A stretch of DNA of 64,000 nt from Flavobacteriales bacterium 33_180_T64. GTDB lineage: Bacteria; Bacteroidota; Bacteroidia; Flavobacteriales; Flavobacteriaceae. The stretch lies in NCBI GenBank assembly GCA_002162685.1, contig MAAQ01000009.1, positions 36,911 to 100,910 on the forward strand, given 5' to 3'. The translations under genes were made by a program, and so were the position numbers. The notes below the pieces were generated by a model. The model did not search any database and had not been told where the DNA came from. It saw nothing but the letters and a program-made list of their open reading frames with translations. Shown in pieces: positions 1-8,447 of this stretch (positions are counted from its first letter, which is position 1; every line of letters begins with the position of its first letter).

Positions 1-1
1 T

Positions 2-76
2 ACCGTTCTAAAACTTATTGTAAAATATATGAATCCAATTAGAAAGTGGGAGGAAAGACATCCGTTTAAAAAATAA
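2..76 (+). CDS. 3' end of an unidentified CDS (partial)
   Basis: The first 75 bases read open from the window edge to a TAA at 74-76 and encode a basic, hydrophilic C-terminus ending in RKWEERHPFKK. The stop is followed directly by a hairpin whose T-rich side serves the convergent Band 7 gene. This looks like the end of a real plus-strand gene that begins outside the window. Too little is visible to name a family, and chance openness over 25 codons cannot be excluded. Confidence 0.4.
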   Translation, partial: TVLKLIVKYMNPIRKWEERHPFKK

Positions 77-97
77 AACCCCAAGAAAGTCTTGAGG
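66..97 (-). terminator. Intrinsic terminator of the Band 7 gene
   Basis: Read on the minus strand, CCTCAAGA and TCTTGGGG form an 8-bp stem with one G-U pair around a 3-nt loop (plus-strand 79-97). A T-rich tract (TTTTATTTTTT) follows at 78-68. It lies 24 bases beyond the stop of the minus-strand Band 7 gene, the expected place for its terminator. Confidence 0.7.
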
Positions 98-121
98 TTA
101 TACTATAGTTAGACCGAATTA

Positions 122-1054
122 TTATTCGCTATCTTTTTTTCTTTTATTTTGTTCCTTCATGGCTTCTCCAATTTGATTACTTGCCGTAAAACTAGCTACC
201 ATATCATTTAACATATTACTTCCTGCTTGTGGAGAATTTGGCAATAAGATTAAGTTGCTATTCGTGTTATGACCAATAGACTGAAGCGTATCATAATGTT
301 GTGTTACAATAATTAAAGCAGAAGCTTCTTGTGAATTGATACCAACTCTATTTAGAACCTCTACCGACTCTTCTAGACCGCGTGCAATCTCACGACGTTG
401 GTCAGCAATTCCTTGACCTTGTAAGCGTTTACTTTCGGCTTCGGCTTTTGCTCTTTCAACAATTAAAATACGTTGTGCATCTCCTTCAAATTGCGCCGCA
501 ACTTTTTCACGTTCAGAAGCATTAATTCTATTCATCGCTTCTTTTACTTGTGAATCTGGATCTATATCTGTCACCAGCGTTTTTATAATATCGTAGCCAT
601 ATTCCATCATGGCCACATTAAGTTCTTTTTTTACAGCAATAGCTACATCATCTTTTCTTACAAATACGTCATCTAGTTTCATCTTTGGAACTTCAGCCCT
701 TACAACATCAAATACATAAGATGTGATTTGATCATGCGGATAGTCTAATTTATAAAATGCGTCATACACTTTGTCTCTGATGACTTTATACTGAACAGAA
801 ACTTTTAAGCGCACAAACACGTCGTCATGTGTTTTGGTCTCAATAATGACATCTAATTGTTGAATTTTAAGACTTAGACGACCAGCAATCCGATCCACTA
901 ATGGAATTTTTAGTTGTAATCCTGAATGTCGGATATTCTGAAATTTACCAAAACGCTCAATGATTACAGCGGTTTGTTGTTTCACAATAAAAAATGCCGA
1001 GATTAAGATAATTAGTGAAAAGAATACTATTGGAATAAAAATGTATTGACCCAT
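122..1054 (-). CDS. SPFH/Band 7 (stomatin-like, QmcA type) membrane protein
   Basis: A single N-terminal membrane helix (about residues 4-24) is followed by the SPFH entry motif QQTAVIIERFGKF (about 26-38) and the Band 7 domain. A charged coiled coil around 175-230 is rich in E, K, A and R. The length of 310 aa and this order match the stomatin/QmcA family. These proteins form membrane-anchored oligomers that organise lipid microdomains or modulate proteases such as FtsH; which applies here cannot be told. No NfeD partner gene is adjacent in the window. The ATG at 1054 is the only plausible start because the helix begins immediately after it. The gene is divergent from the outer-membrane protein gene. 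Confidence 0.9.
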   Translation of the reverse strand: MGQYIFIPIVFFSLIILISAFFIVKQQTAVIIERFGKFQNIRHSGLQLKIPLVDRIAGRLSLKIQQLDVIIETKTHDDVFVRLKVSVQYKVIRDKVYDAFYKLDYPHDQITSYVFDVVRAEVPKMKLDDVFVRKDDVAIAVKKELNVAMMEYGYDIIKTLVTDIDPDSQVKEAMNRINASEREKVAAQFEGDAQRILIVERAKAEAESKRLQGQGIADQRREIARGLEESVEVLNRVGINSQEASALIIVTQHYDTLQSIGHNTNSNLILLPNSPQAGSNMLNDMVASFTASNQIGEAMKEQNKRKKDSE

Positions 1055-1099
1055 ATCAAGTTTTTTAAATGGTTAAAATAATAAAGCACTAATTTAAGT

Positions 1100-1107
1100 T
1101 ATATTTG
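1100..1107 (+). promoter_or_regulatory. Bacteroidota -7 box (TATATTTG)
   Basis: An exact TAnnTTTG octamer lies 20 bases before the ATG of the outer-membrane protein gene. No clear -33 TTG accompanies it. Confidence 0.4.
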
Positions 1108-1127
1108 TTCAAACCCACGAATGAATT

Positions 1128-1811
1128 ATGCAAAACAAACATCTTATATTATTAGTAGTACTATGCATAGGTTTTGTTACAACAAGTGTGGCACAACATA
1201 CAAGATATGCCATTAAAAATGGTATTGGAATCCAGGGAGGATTAACACAATTTGACATCATGACCGATAATTTTGATACTGTAAAAGGCGATGGTTGGTT
1301 GGCTGGATTGTCTGCTACGGTCGATCTTCCTCATAAATGGTATACCGTAAGTTATAGTATTCAAATGTCGGAAAACACAATTGGAATATTGGCTAGACCC
1401 GCAAGTGTAAGCCCTCTTTTAGAAGAAGTCGATTATAAAATATTTACAGCTCAAGTTGCATTTTTATTTCATGCGAAAGTGATTCAAGATTATGTAACCA
1501 TCGATTTTGGACCTATGATACAATACAACAGTGAATTGGAATTAAAAGATGAAGACCAAGAAAGTTATTTTTTAAACAATTATAATAATTTGCTGGCTTC
1601 AGATATTACGGAAATTTCTCCATTCAATGTGAATGGAGCAGTAGGTGCTACTTTAGGATTTAAAGGTTTTAAACTAAGAGCTCAATACATATATGGATTT
1701 ACAAATATCTTGAATAAACTGAATAATCAAGATTTAGATGTAGACACGAATACCGAAAAATTTAAAGGCAATCAGGCCATGCTTGCTTTTACAGCAATGA
1801 TTGTGTTTTAG
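1128..1811 (+). CDS. Outer-membrane beta-barrel protein (PorT-like)
   Basis: The 227-aa product starts with a classical signal peptide (about residues 1-23, ending SVAQ). The rest is alternating amphipathic beta strands and it ends in a hydrophobic strand finishing in phenylalanine (AMIVF), the usual C-terminal signature of outer-membrane barrels. Size and texture fit the small 8-10 strand 'outer membrane beta-barrel' families common in Bacteroidota. The ligand or role is unknown. It is monocistronic: divergent from the Band 7 gene and convergent with gltX. Confidence 0.75.
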   Translation: MQNKHLILLVVLCIGFVTTSVAQHTRYAIKNGIGIQGGLTQFDIMTDNFDTVKGDGWLAGLSATVDLPHKWYTVSYSIQMSENTIGILARPASVSPLLEEVDYKIFTAQVAFLFHAKVIQDYVTIDFGPMIQYNSELELKDEDQESYFLNNYNNLLASDITEISPFNVNGAVGATLGFKGFKLRAQYIYGFTNILNKLNNQDLDVDTNTEKFKGNQAMLAFTAMIVF

Positions 1812-1844
1812 AAATCATTATATATAATTAAACGAGCTCCTCTA

Positions 1845-3356
1845 TTAAAGGGTGTTAATTACATTTTCTATTCGTTTTAAGGTTTCAGCCTTTCCAATCA
1901 TATACATAATATCAAAAACATCTGGACCTTGAAGCGCGCCAACTAGAGCTAAACGCAAAGGCATCATTACTTTACCGAATCCAATTTCATTTGATGTAAT
2001 CCAACCTTTTATTTCTGCCTGTAAGGTATCAACTTCAAAATTTTCGATTGTATTAATTATTGAAACTAACTCATTCATTAGATCTTTTGTGCCATCTTTA
2101 AAAGCTTTCTTAGAAGCTTTTTCGTCATAAGTTTCTGGAGACATAAAGAAGTAACTACTTAAGTTCCAAAAACCACTTATAAACGTAGCACGTTCTTTAA
2201 TAAGTCCAACAACCATCGCAACATACGCCACATCAATAGCCTCTAATTCAGTCCTTGATTGCTTAAAAGATTCGGCTAAAATATCATTGTCTTGCTCTTG
2301 CATATAATGATGATTAAACCATTTTATTTTATCTGGATCAAAACGTGCACCAGACTTATTAACACGCTCTAAATCGAATGCACTAATAAGTTCTTCAAGA
2401 TTAAATAGTTCTTGTTCAGTTCCAGGATTCCAGCCTAAGAAGGCTAGAAAATTTATCATCGCATCTGCGAAGTAACCTTCCTCTTTATAACCTCTTGAAA
2501 CGTCTTGAGATTTTGGATCGGTCCATTGCAATGGGAATACTGGAAACCCTAATTTATCACCATCGCGCTTACTCAATTTTCCTTTTCCTGTTGGTTTCAG
2601 TATTAGTGGTAAATGCGCAAATTCTGGCACATCCCAACCAAAAGCGTTATACAGTTGATAATGCAGAGCTAAAGATGGCAACCATTCTTCACCTCGAATT
2701 ACATGTGTGATTTCCATTAAATGATCATCAACAATATTTGCTAAATGATAGGTTGGCATCCCATCACTTTTAAACAACACCTTATCATCAAGAACATTGG
2801 TATCAATGGTCATGTTTTCACGAATAATATCGGTTAGATGCAGTAATTCATCTTTTGGCGATTTAAAACGGATTACATAATCTTCACCATTTGCAATACG
2901 TTCCTCTACAGCTTCTTTTGACAAAGATAAAGAGTTGGTTAATTTCTCTCTGTTATGCCAGTTATAGATAAATGTTTTGCCTTGTGCTTCATGATTTTTA
3001 CGATGTGCATCTAATTCTTCAGAGGTGTCAAAAGCATAGTATGCATGACCAGAATCTATTAATTGATCTGCATATTGCTTGTATAAATGTTTACGCTCAC
3101 TTTGTCTATAAGGGCCAAAGGTTTCGTTTTTACCAGGTCCTTCATCAAAAGGAATGTTACACCAATTTAAAGCATCAATAATATAAGCTTCAGCACCATC
3201 AACATATCTGTTTTGATCTGTGTCTTCAATTCTTAGCACAAAAGTTCCGTTATGTTTTTTAGCAAACAAATAATTAAATAGAGCGGTACGAACACCTCCA
3301 ATATGTAAGGGTCCTGTTGGGCTAGGTGCAAATCGCACACGAACGTTTTTGGTCAT
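1845..3356 (-). CDS. gltX: Glutamyl-tRNA synthetase
   Basis: This class I aminoacyl-tRNA synthetase charges tRNA-Glu in the cytoplasm. The N-terminus carries the HIGH-type motif in PSPTGPLHIGG (HIGG at 18-21), and the KMSKS-type loop reads KLSKR at 260-264. The length of 503 aa is normal for bacterial GltX. The C-terminal part is the helical anticodon-binding region. The AlkB-like gene lies 52 bp upstream on the same strand. A TATCTTTG octamer at 3376-3383 sits 19 bases before the ATG, so gltX probably has its own promoter. Confidence 0.97.
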   Translation of the reverse strand: MTKNVRVRFAPSPTGPLHIGGVRTALFNYLFAKKHNGTFVLRIEDTDQNRYVDGAEAYIIDALNWCNIPFDEGPGKNETFGPYRQSERKHLYKQYADQLIDSGHAYYAFDTSEELDAHRKNHEAQGKTFIYNWHNREKLTNSLSLSKEAVEERIANGEDYVIRFKSPKDELLHLTDIIRENMTIDTNVLDDKVLFKSDGMPTYHLANIVDDHLMEITHVIRGEEWLPSLALHYQLYNAFGWDVPEFAHLPLILKPTGKGKLSKRDGDKLGFPVFPLQWTDPKSQDVSRGYKEEGYFADAMINFLAFLGWNPGTEQELFNLEELISAFDLERVNKSGARFDPDKIKWFNHHYMQEQDNDILAESFKQSRTELEAIDVAYVAMVVGLIKERATFISGFWNLSSYFFMSPETYDEKASKKAFKDGTKDLMNELVSIINTIENFEVDTLQAEIKGWITSNEIGFGKVMMPLRLALVGALQGPDVFDIMYMIGKAETLKRIENVINTL

Positions 3357-3375
3357 TGTTTTTAATTTATGACAG

Positions 3376-3383
3376 CAAAGATA
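3376..3383 (-). promoter_or_regulatory. Bacteroidota -7 box (TATCTTTG) for gltX
   Basis: Reading the minus strand gives TATCTTTG, an exact TAnnTTTG match 19 bases before the gltX ATG. No convincing -33 TTG is seen. Confidence 0.35.
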
Positions 3384-3408
3384 AAACGATATTTATGAAT
3401 AAAAATCA

Positions 3409-4452
3409 TTAGACAGAAATCATTTCCCGAGGAATACGTTTATTCATGATTTTGAACCACAATGGAGGGATGAGCGCTAATACTACAGATGTGGGATAAC
3501 CATAAGGCATTTGCGGACTTTCTTCATGACAATCTAAGACTTGATATTTTTTTGATGACCTGTAATGGTGATCACTATGACGCGTTAATTCATAGAGAAC
3601 AATTCTACCAATTACATGATTTGAATTCCACGAATGTACTTCTCTTACACGTTCGTAACGCCCCGAATCTGTTTTCAATCTTAATAAGCCATAGTGTTCA
3701 ATATAATTAACCGATTCAAGGAGTAGGAAGCCCACAATTCCACATAGTAATGCAAACCCAAACCCTGTTTTACCAAAAACCGCAAACCCAATTAGCAAAT
3801 AACTGATTTGAAATATGGCATACCATAGCATATCATTTTTAAAACTTAAAAAGGATACGCCTTGGAGACGCAATAAATTTAATTGAATGCTCCATGCGTT
3901 GCGATATTGTCTAAATACAGAAGTTATCCAAAATGAATATACCGATTGATTGTATCGGGCCGTTGCAGGATCTTCCTTTGTGGCGGCATGTAAATGATGA
4001 CCAAAATTATGTTCAATATAAAAATGCATATACAATGCAGGCAATAATAGAGCTTTTCCAATAAAACGTTCATAAGTGTTTTGCCGATGACCTAGCTCAT
4101 GCGCAACGTTTATTCCGTTTACACCAAGTACAATGCCAACTGATAATATGATACCGATAAATTCGTGGGTTTCCATTGCAACAGTAGAAATTTGCATCAA
4201 TGCCAAGACAATTAAAGTAAAAACCACGGGTAGATTTAAATATAGCAGCCAATCAAAAACTTTGTTTTTAAGTTTGTTTTTTGATTCCTGTTCCGAATTA
4301 TTAGAAACATCTAATGGAAAAATGAGCTCCAATAAAGGAATAATAAAGAATGCGTAGATCGGGGTTAAGAATGAATAAATGCCCTTGAAATATAATCCGA
4401 TAAAAGCAATAAGCGGAATAGAGTAGGCAGCTAAGTATTTTAAATCCTTCAT
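3409..4452 (-). CDS. alkB: AlkB-type membrane di-iron alkane 1-monooxygenase
   Basis: The 347-aa polytopic protein carries the histidine clusters of the membrane fatty-acid desaturase/hydroxylase superfamily in the AlkB arrangement: HELGHR (118-123), EHNFGHHLHAA (147-157) and RHSDHHYR (291-298). It also has the AlkB hallmark NYIEHYGLLR at 249-258. Hydrophobic segments occupy the N-terminal 110 residues and about 205-245. Family knowledge predicts terminal hydroxylation of medium or long alkanes, with electrons usually from rubredoxin. No rubredoxin gene is nearby. Xylene monooxygenase-like hydroxylases are related, but the HYG motif favours AlkB. It stands alone between gltX and the DUF4175 gene. 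Confidence 0.88.
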   Translation of the reverse strand: MKDLKYLAAYSIPLIAFIGLYFKGIYSFLTPIYAFFIIPLLELIFPLDVSNNSEQESKNKLKNKVFDWLLYLNLPVVFTLIVLALMQISTVAMETHEFIGIILSVGIVLGVNGINVAHELGHRQNTYERFIGKALLLPALYMHFYIEHNFGHHLHAATKEDPATARYNQSVYSFWITSVFRQYRNAWSIQLNLLRLQGVSFLSFKNDMLWYAIFQISYLLIGFAVFGKTGFGFALLCGIVGFLLLESVNYIEHYGLLRLKTDSGRYERVREVHSWNSNHVIGRIVLYELTRHSDHHYRSSKKYQVLDCHEESPQMPYGYPTSVVLALIPPLWFKIMNKRIPREMISV

Positions 4453-4569
4453 AAGCTTAAATATTTTTCGTCGAAATTTTAGGACAAATCCTCGAGTTTA
4501 ACAGAATGTTACCAATTTACATAATTATGGGTTAAAATAAAATTGTAGATTAGTAAGTTATTTGATGCT

Positions 4570-7500
4570 ATGGGTAGTGAGTTTAAAAACATACAAGCAA
4601 AATTAGAACGTTTTGTCAAACGATATTATACGAATGAATTATTAAAAGGAGCCATTCTCTTTTTTGCAATTGGATTGTTATATTTTTTGTTCACGCTGTT
4701 TGTTGAGTATGTACTTTGGTTAAGTCCAAATGCTAGAACGATTTTGTTTTGGATATTTGTTTTAGTTGAACTGTCGCTTTTTACTAAATTTATAGCAATC
4801 CCTTTAGCAAAACTGTTTAAACTTCAAAAAGGCATTAATCACGAAGAGGCTTCTAAAATTATTGGCCAGCATTTCTCTGAAGTAAATGATAAATTGTTAA
4901 ATGTGTTGCAGCTTCAGCAAACACACTCAGAATCTGAATTATTAGTAGCAAGTATCGATCAAAAATCAGCCGAATTAAGCCCTATACCTTTTAAATACGC
5001 TATAAATTTTGGAACAAATACCAAGTATCTTAAATATGCAGCGATTCCAATAATTATTTTGCTCTTATCATTAATTACAGGGAAAATGAATTGGTTTAGC
5101 GATAGTTATGAGCGCGTCGTTAATTATAAAACAGCATTCGAGCCTCCTGCTCCTTTTCAATTTTTTGTAATCAATGAGAGCTTAGATGCTATTGAAAATA
5201 AGGATTTTAAATTACAGGTTAAAACCGCTGGTGATGTCATCCCAGAAAATGCGCAAATTCATTATAATGGTGAATCCTATTTTCTTCAACAAAGCGCTCC
5301 TGGACAATTTGAATATGTGTTTTCTCAGCCTAAGTTAGAGATGAACTTTAATTTTACGGCGAATGATGTAACGTCTAAAAATTACACCCTAGAAGTTATT
5401 AAAGTACCTACACTTGTAAGTTTTGAAATGATTTTGGACTATCCTTCTTATACAAAGAAGACTGACGAAACACTTAAAAGCACTGGAAACGCAACAATAC
5501 CAGAAGGCACAATTGTAACTTGGAAAGTCAATACAAGAGCCACTACTCATGTGTCTTTGAATGAAAAAGATACACTTGGATTTTCAAAAATGGAAGATGG
5601 CGTTTTTGAAGTTTCCAAACGCCTTAGTAGAGATTTTAACTATGATATAAGTACTAGTAATGACAATTTGAAAGATTATGAGAGCTTGGCATTTTCATTA
5701 AACACAATTCGAGATGATTACCCAGAATTAAATCTCAGGGTAGAAAAGGACTCTATCGACAATCAGTCGCTTTATTTTTTAGGACAAGTAAGTGACGATT
5801 ATGGATTGAGTAAATTGCAATTAGTGTATTATCCTGCCAATGAAGAGGGCAGTAAATTGTATGAGCAAATACCAGTTTCAACATCTAATTTTGATGAGTT
5901 TGTAGCAGCTTTTCCCAATCAATTAACCCTAACAGAAGGGATTAATTATGAGCTTTATTTTCAAGTTTTTGATAATGATGTAAATCATAATTACAAAAGC
6001 ACTAAAAGTCCAGTTTTCACATATAGAAAACTCACCAAAGAAGAAGAGGAAAAGAAACTACTTGAAGAACAGAATGAAACTATTCAGGATTTAAATAATT
6101 CATTTGATAAGCTAAAGGCTCAAGATAAAGAACTTGAGAAGTTGGCCAAGATGCAGAAAGAAAAGGACGCGCTCAACTTTAATGATAAGAAAAAGTTAGA
6201 AGACTTTATTAAACGACAGAGGCAGCAGGAGGAAATGATGCAGAACTTTAATAAAAAACTTAAGGATAACCTCGAGGAATTTCAAAATGAAAACAAGGAA
6301 GAAGATGCGTTTAAGGAAGAGTTGAAAGAGCGATTAAACGATAATGAGGAACAACTCAAAAAGGATGAAAAACTTCTTGAGGAGTTAGAGAAGCTTCAAG
6401 AGAAAATACAGAAAGAAGAGCTATCGGAGAAATTAGAAGAATTAGCCAAGCAAAACAAAAATAAACAAAGAAGCTTGGAACAATTGCTGGAGTTAACAAA
6501 AAGATACTATGTCGCTAAAAAGGCAGAAAAGCTGCAAAGAGAATTGGAAGCGTTAGCAGAAGAACAAGAGGCGTTGTCTGAAGAAGAAAATGAAAACAAC
6601 ACTAAGGCGAAGCAGGAAGAATTAAACAAAAAATTTGAAGACTTTCAAAAGGAATTAGAAGAGTTACAAAAAGAGAATAAGGAACTTAAAAAACCTATTG
6701 ATGTGCCTCAGGACAAAGAAGAAGAGGAGGAAATTAAAAAGGAACAGCAAGAAGCAACAGAAGACCTAGAAAAGAAGGAAGAAAACGAAGAACAAGGCAA
6801 CAAGCAAGAATCGAATCAAAATCAAAAGAGCGCTAAGCAAAAGCAGAAGAAAGCGGCTAAGAAAATGAAGGAGATGAGTGCTAAAATGACACAATCAATG
6901 ATGTCTGGTGGCGGAGATCAAATTGCGGAAGACGCGGCAATGCTAAGACAAATTCTAGATAATTTGGTGCTGTTTTCGTTTGATCAAGAAGGATTAATGA
7001 AGCAGTTCAGAAGTATTGGTGTTAATCACAATGAATATGGAAAATATTTAAGAAAGCAAAGCAGTCTAAGAGAACATTTTGAACATATAGACGATAGCTT
7101 GTTTTCACTATCACTGAGACAACCTACAATATCCGAACAAGTAAACACTAAAATTACTGATGTGTTTTATAATTTGGACAAGTCTTTAGGGCAATTATCT
7201 GAAAATCAGCTATATCAAGGTATTTCAACTCAGCAATACACAATTACCGCAACAAATGATTTGGCAAGCTTTTTGAGTGACGTATTGGATAATATGGAGA
7301 GTCAGATGAATCCTTCACCAGGTCAGGGTAGTGGTGGTGATATGCAGTTACCAGACATTATAAAGAGCCAAGAAGAGCTTAATAAGGAGATGGAAGAAGG
7401 CATGAAGAAAAGTCAAAAGGGCAAACCAAAAAGTGGAAAGGACGGTAAAGAAGGAGAAGAAGGCGAAGGGGAAAAGAAAGGTCAATCCGGTGATCCTAAG

Positions 7501-7968
7501 CAAGGAGAAAACGGCGCACAACAAGGAGAAGGCGAAGGGAATAGTGAAGAGATGAACGGAGAGTTATATCGTATTTACCAGCAACAGCAACAACTCCGTC
7601 AGGCGCTTCAAGATAAATTGGGCAAAGAAGGAAGTAATGGTCAGGCTGGAGATTTATTAAAGAAAATGGAGGAAGTTGAACTCGATTTATTGAATAAAGG
7701 GTTTACAAATCAGACCTTACAAAAAATGATGGAATTGCAGCATCAATTATTGAAGATGGAAAACGCTACGTTCATGCAAGGAGAGGATAAAAAGCGAAAA
7801 TCAGAAACGAATACAAAACGCTTTAATAATGGTTCTAATAACCAGATTCCGACGGCGAGAGAATATTTTAATACGACCGAAATTTTAAATAGACAAGCAC
7901 TACCTTTGCAGCAAGTTTATAAAAAGAAAGTACAAGAGTATTTTAAAAAGAAGGATGATCAGCTTTAA
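4570..7968 (+). CDS. DUF4175-like giant membrane protein with long charged coiled coil
   Basis: The 1132-aa protein has three predicted membrane helices near the N-terminus (about 24-51, 56-83 and 157-177). A region of about 300 residues with beta-rich extracellular character follows, then a very long E/K/Q-rich coiled coil (about 485-790). The C-terminal third contains Gly/Lys/Glu-rich low-complexity stretches and a QQQQ run. This architecture matches the DUF4175 family of Bacteroidota and some proteobacteria; its function is unknown. The stop overlaps ybeY by 14 bp, so the two are translationally coupled and probably co-transcribed. A structural role in the envelope is plausible but only inferred. 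Confidence 0.8.
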   Translation: MGSEFKNIQAKLERFVKRYYTNELLKGAILFFAIGLLYFLFTLFVEYVLWLSPNARTILFWIFVLVELSLFTKFIAIPLAKLFKLQKGINHEEASKIIGQHFSEVNDKLLNVLQLQQTHSESELLVASIDQKSAELSPIPFKYAINFGTNTKYLKYAAIPIIILLLSLITGKMNWFSDSYERVVNYKTAFEPPAPFQFFVINESLDAIENKDFKLQVKTAGDVIPENAQIHYNGESYFLQQSAPGQFEYVFSQPKLEMNFNFTANDVTSKNYTLEVIKVPTLVSFEMILDYPSYTKKTDETLKSTGNATIPEGTIVTWKVNTRATTHVSLNEKDTLGFSKMEDGVFEVSKRLSRDFNYDISTSNDNLKDYESLAFSLNTIRDDYPELNLRVEKDSIDNQSLYFLGQVSDDYGLSKLQLVYYPANEEGSKLYEQIPVSTSNFDEFVAAFPNQLTLTEGINYELYFQVFDNDVNHNYKSTKSPVFTYRKLTKEEEEKKLLEEQNETIQDLNNSFDKLKAQDKELEKLAKMQKEKDALNFNDKKKLEDFIKRQRQQEEMMQNFNKKLKDNLEEFQNENKEEDAFKEELKERLNDNEEQLKKDEKLLEELEKLQEKIQKEELSEKLEELAKQNKNKQRSLEQLLELTKRYYVAKKAEKLQRELEALAEEQEALSEEENENNTKAKQEELNKKFEDFQKELEELQKENKELKKPIDVPQDKEEEEEIKKEQQEATEDLEKKEENEEQGNKQESNQNQKSAKQKQKKAAKKMKEMSAKMTQSMMSGGGDQIAEDAAMLRQILDNLVLFSFDQEGLMKQFRSIGVNHNEYGKYLRKQSSLREHFEHIDDSLFSLSLRQPTISEQVNTKITDVFYNLDKSLGQLSENQLYQGISTQQYTITATNDLASFLSDVLDNMESQMNPSPGQGSGGDMQLPDIIKSQEELNKEMEEGMKKSQKGKPKSGKDGKEGEEGEGEKKGQSGDPKQGENGAQQGEGEGNSEEMNGELYRIYQQQQQLRQALQDKLGKEGSNGQAGDLLKKMEEVELDLLNKGFTNQTLQKMMELQHQLLKMENATFMQGEDKKRKSETNTKRFNNGSNNQIPTAREYFNTTEILNRQALPLQQVYKKKVQEYFKKKDDQL

Positions 7969-8365
7969 CTACGAAACAGATTTTATACTTGAGAATAAAG
8001 AACAGATAACTCAATGGATTAGTTCAGTTATATCTGAAGAGGCATTCAACGAAGGTGAAATCAATTACATTTTTTGCGACGACAATTATTTGCTCGGTAT
8101 AAATCTAGAATTTCTGGACCATGACACGCTCACCGATATCATAAGTTTTGATTATACAATGGGTAAAGAGATTAACGGAGACATTTATATTTCTGTGGAA
8201 AGAGTTCAAGAGAATGCCGAAGAATTTAAGACCGTATTTTCAAATGAATTACATCGCGTAATGGTCCATGGTGTTTTGCATTATTGTGGCTACAAGGATA
8301 AATCTGAGACCGAGGAAAAGCTCATGAGAGAGAAGGAAAATTACTATATAAATCGCCTTTCATAA
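7955..8365 (+). CDS. ybeY: Endoribonuclease YbeY (16S rRNA maturation)
   Basis: The 136-aa protein belongs to the UPF0054/YbeY metalloprotein family, which acts in 16S rRNA 3' processing and ribosome quality control. The DHDTLTDIISFDY segment (55-67) corresponds to the conserved TDVLSF region. The zinc motif reads HGVLHYCGYKD, with H105 and H109 in place and Asp115 where the classical third histidine would be. I recall this substitution as usual in Bacteroidota. The ATG lies inside the end of the DUF4175 gene (14 bp overlap). mnmG follows after an 82-bp gap that contains a parS-like site. Confidence 0.92.
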   Translation: MISFNYETDFILENKEQITQWISSVISEEAFNEGEINYIFCDDNYLLGINLEFLDHDTLTDIISFDYTMGKEINGDIYISVERVQENAEEFKTVFSNELHRVMVHGVLHYCGYKDKSETEEKLMREKENYYINRLS

Positions 8366-8382
8366 TATTCAGGAAATCAACG

Positions 8383-8390
8383 TATATTTG
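8383..8390 (+). promoter_or_regulatory. Candidate -7 box (TATATTTG) for mnmG
   Basis: An exact TAnnTTTG octamer lies 57 bases before the mnmG ATG. If used, the parS-like site at 8418-8433 would fall in the 5' untranslated leader. No -33 TTG is clear. Confidence 0.35.
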
Positions 8391-8417
8391 CAAATCCAAA
8401 ATTAAGTAAAATTCAAA

Positions 8418-8433
8418 TGTTTCACGTGGAACA
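8418..8433 (+). promoter_or_regulatory. parS: parS-like ParB-binding site 1
   Basis: TGTTTCACGTGGAACA matches the bacterial parS consensus TGTTTCACGTGAAACA at 15 of 16 positions, and is a near-perfect palindrome around CACGTG. It lies 14 bases before the mnmG start. An identical 16-mer in the same orientation occurs just after mnmG. ParB would load here and spread over flanking DNA; binding is inferred from sequence only. Confidence 0.8.
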
Positions 8434-8447
8434 ATAGTCTAATAAAA

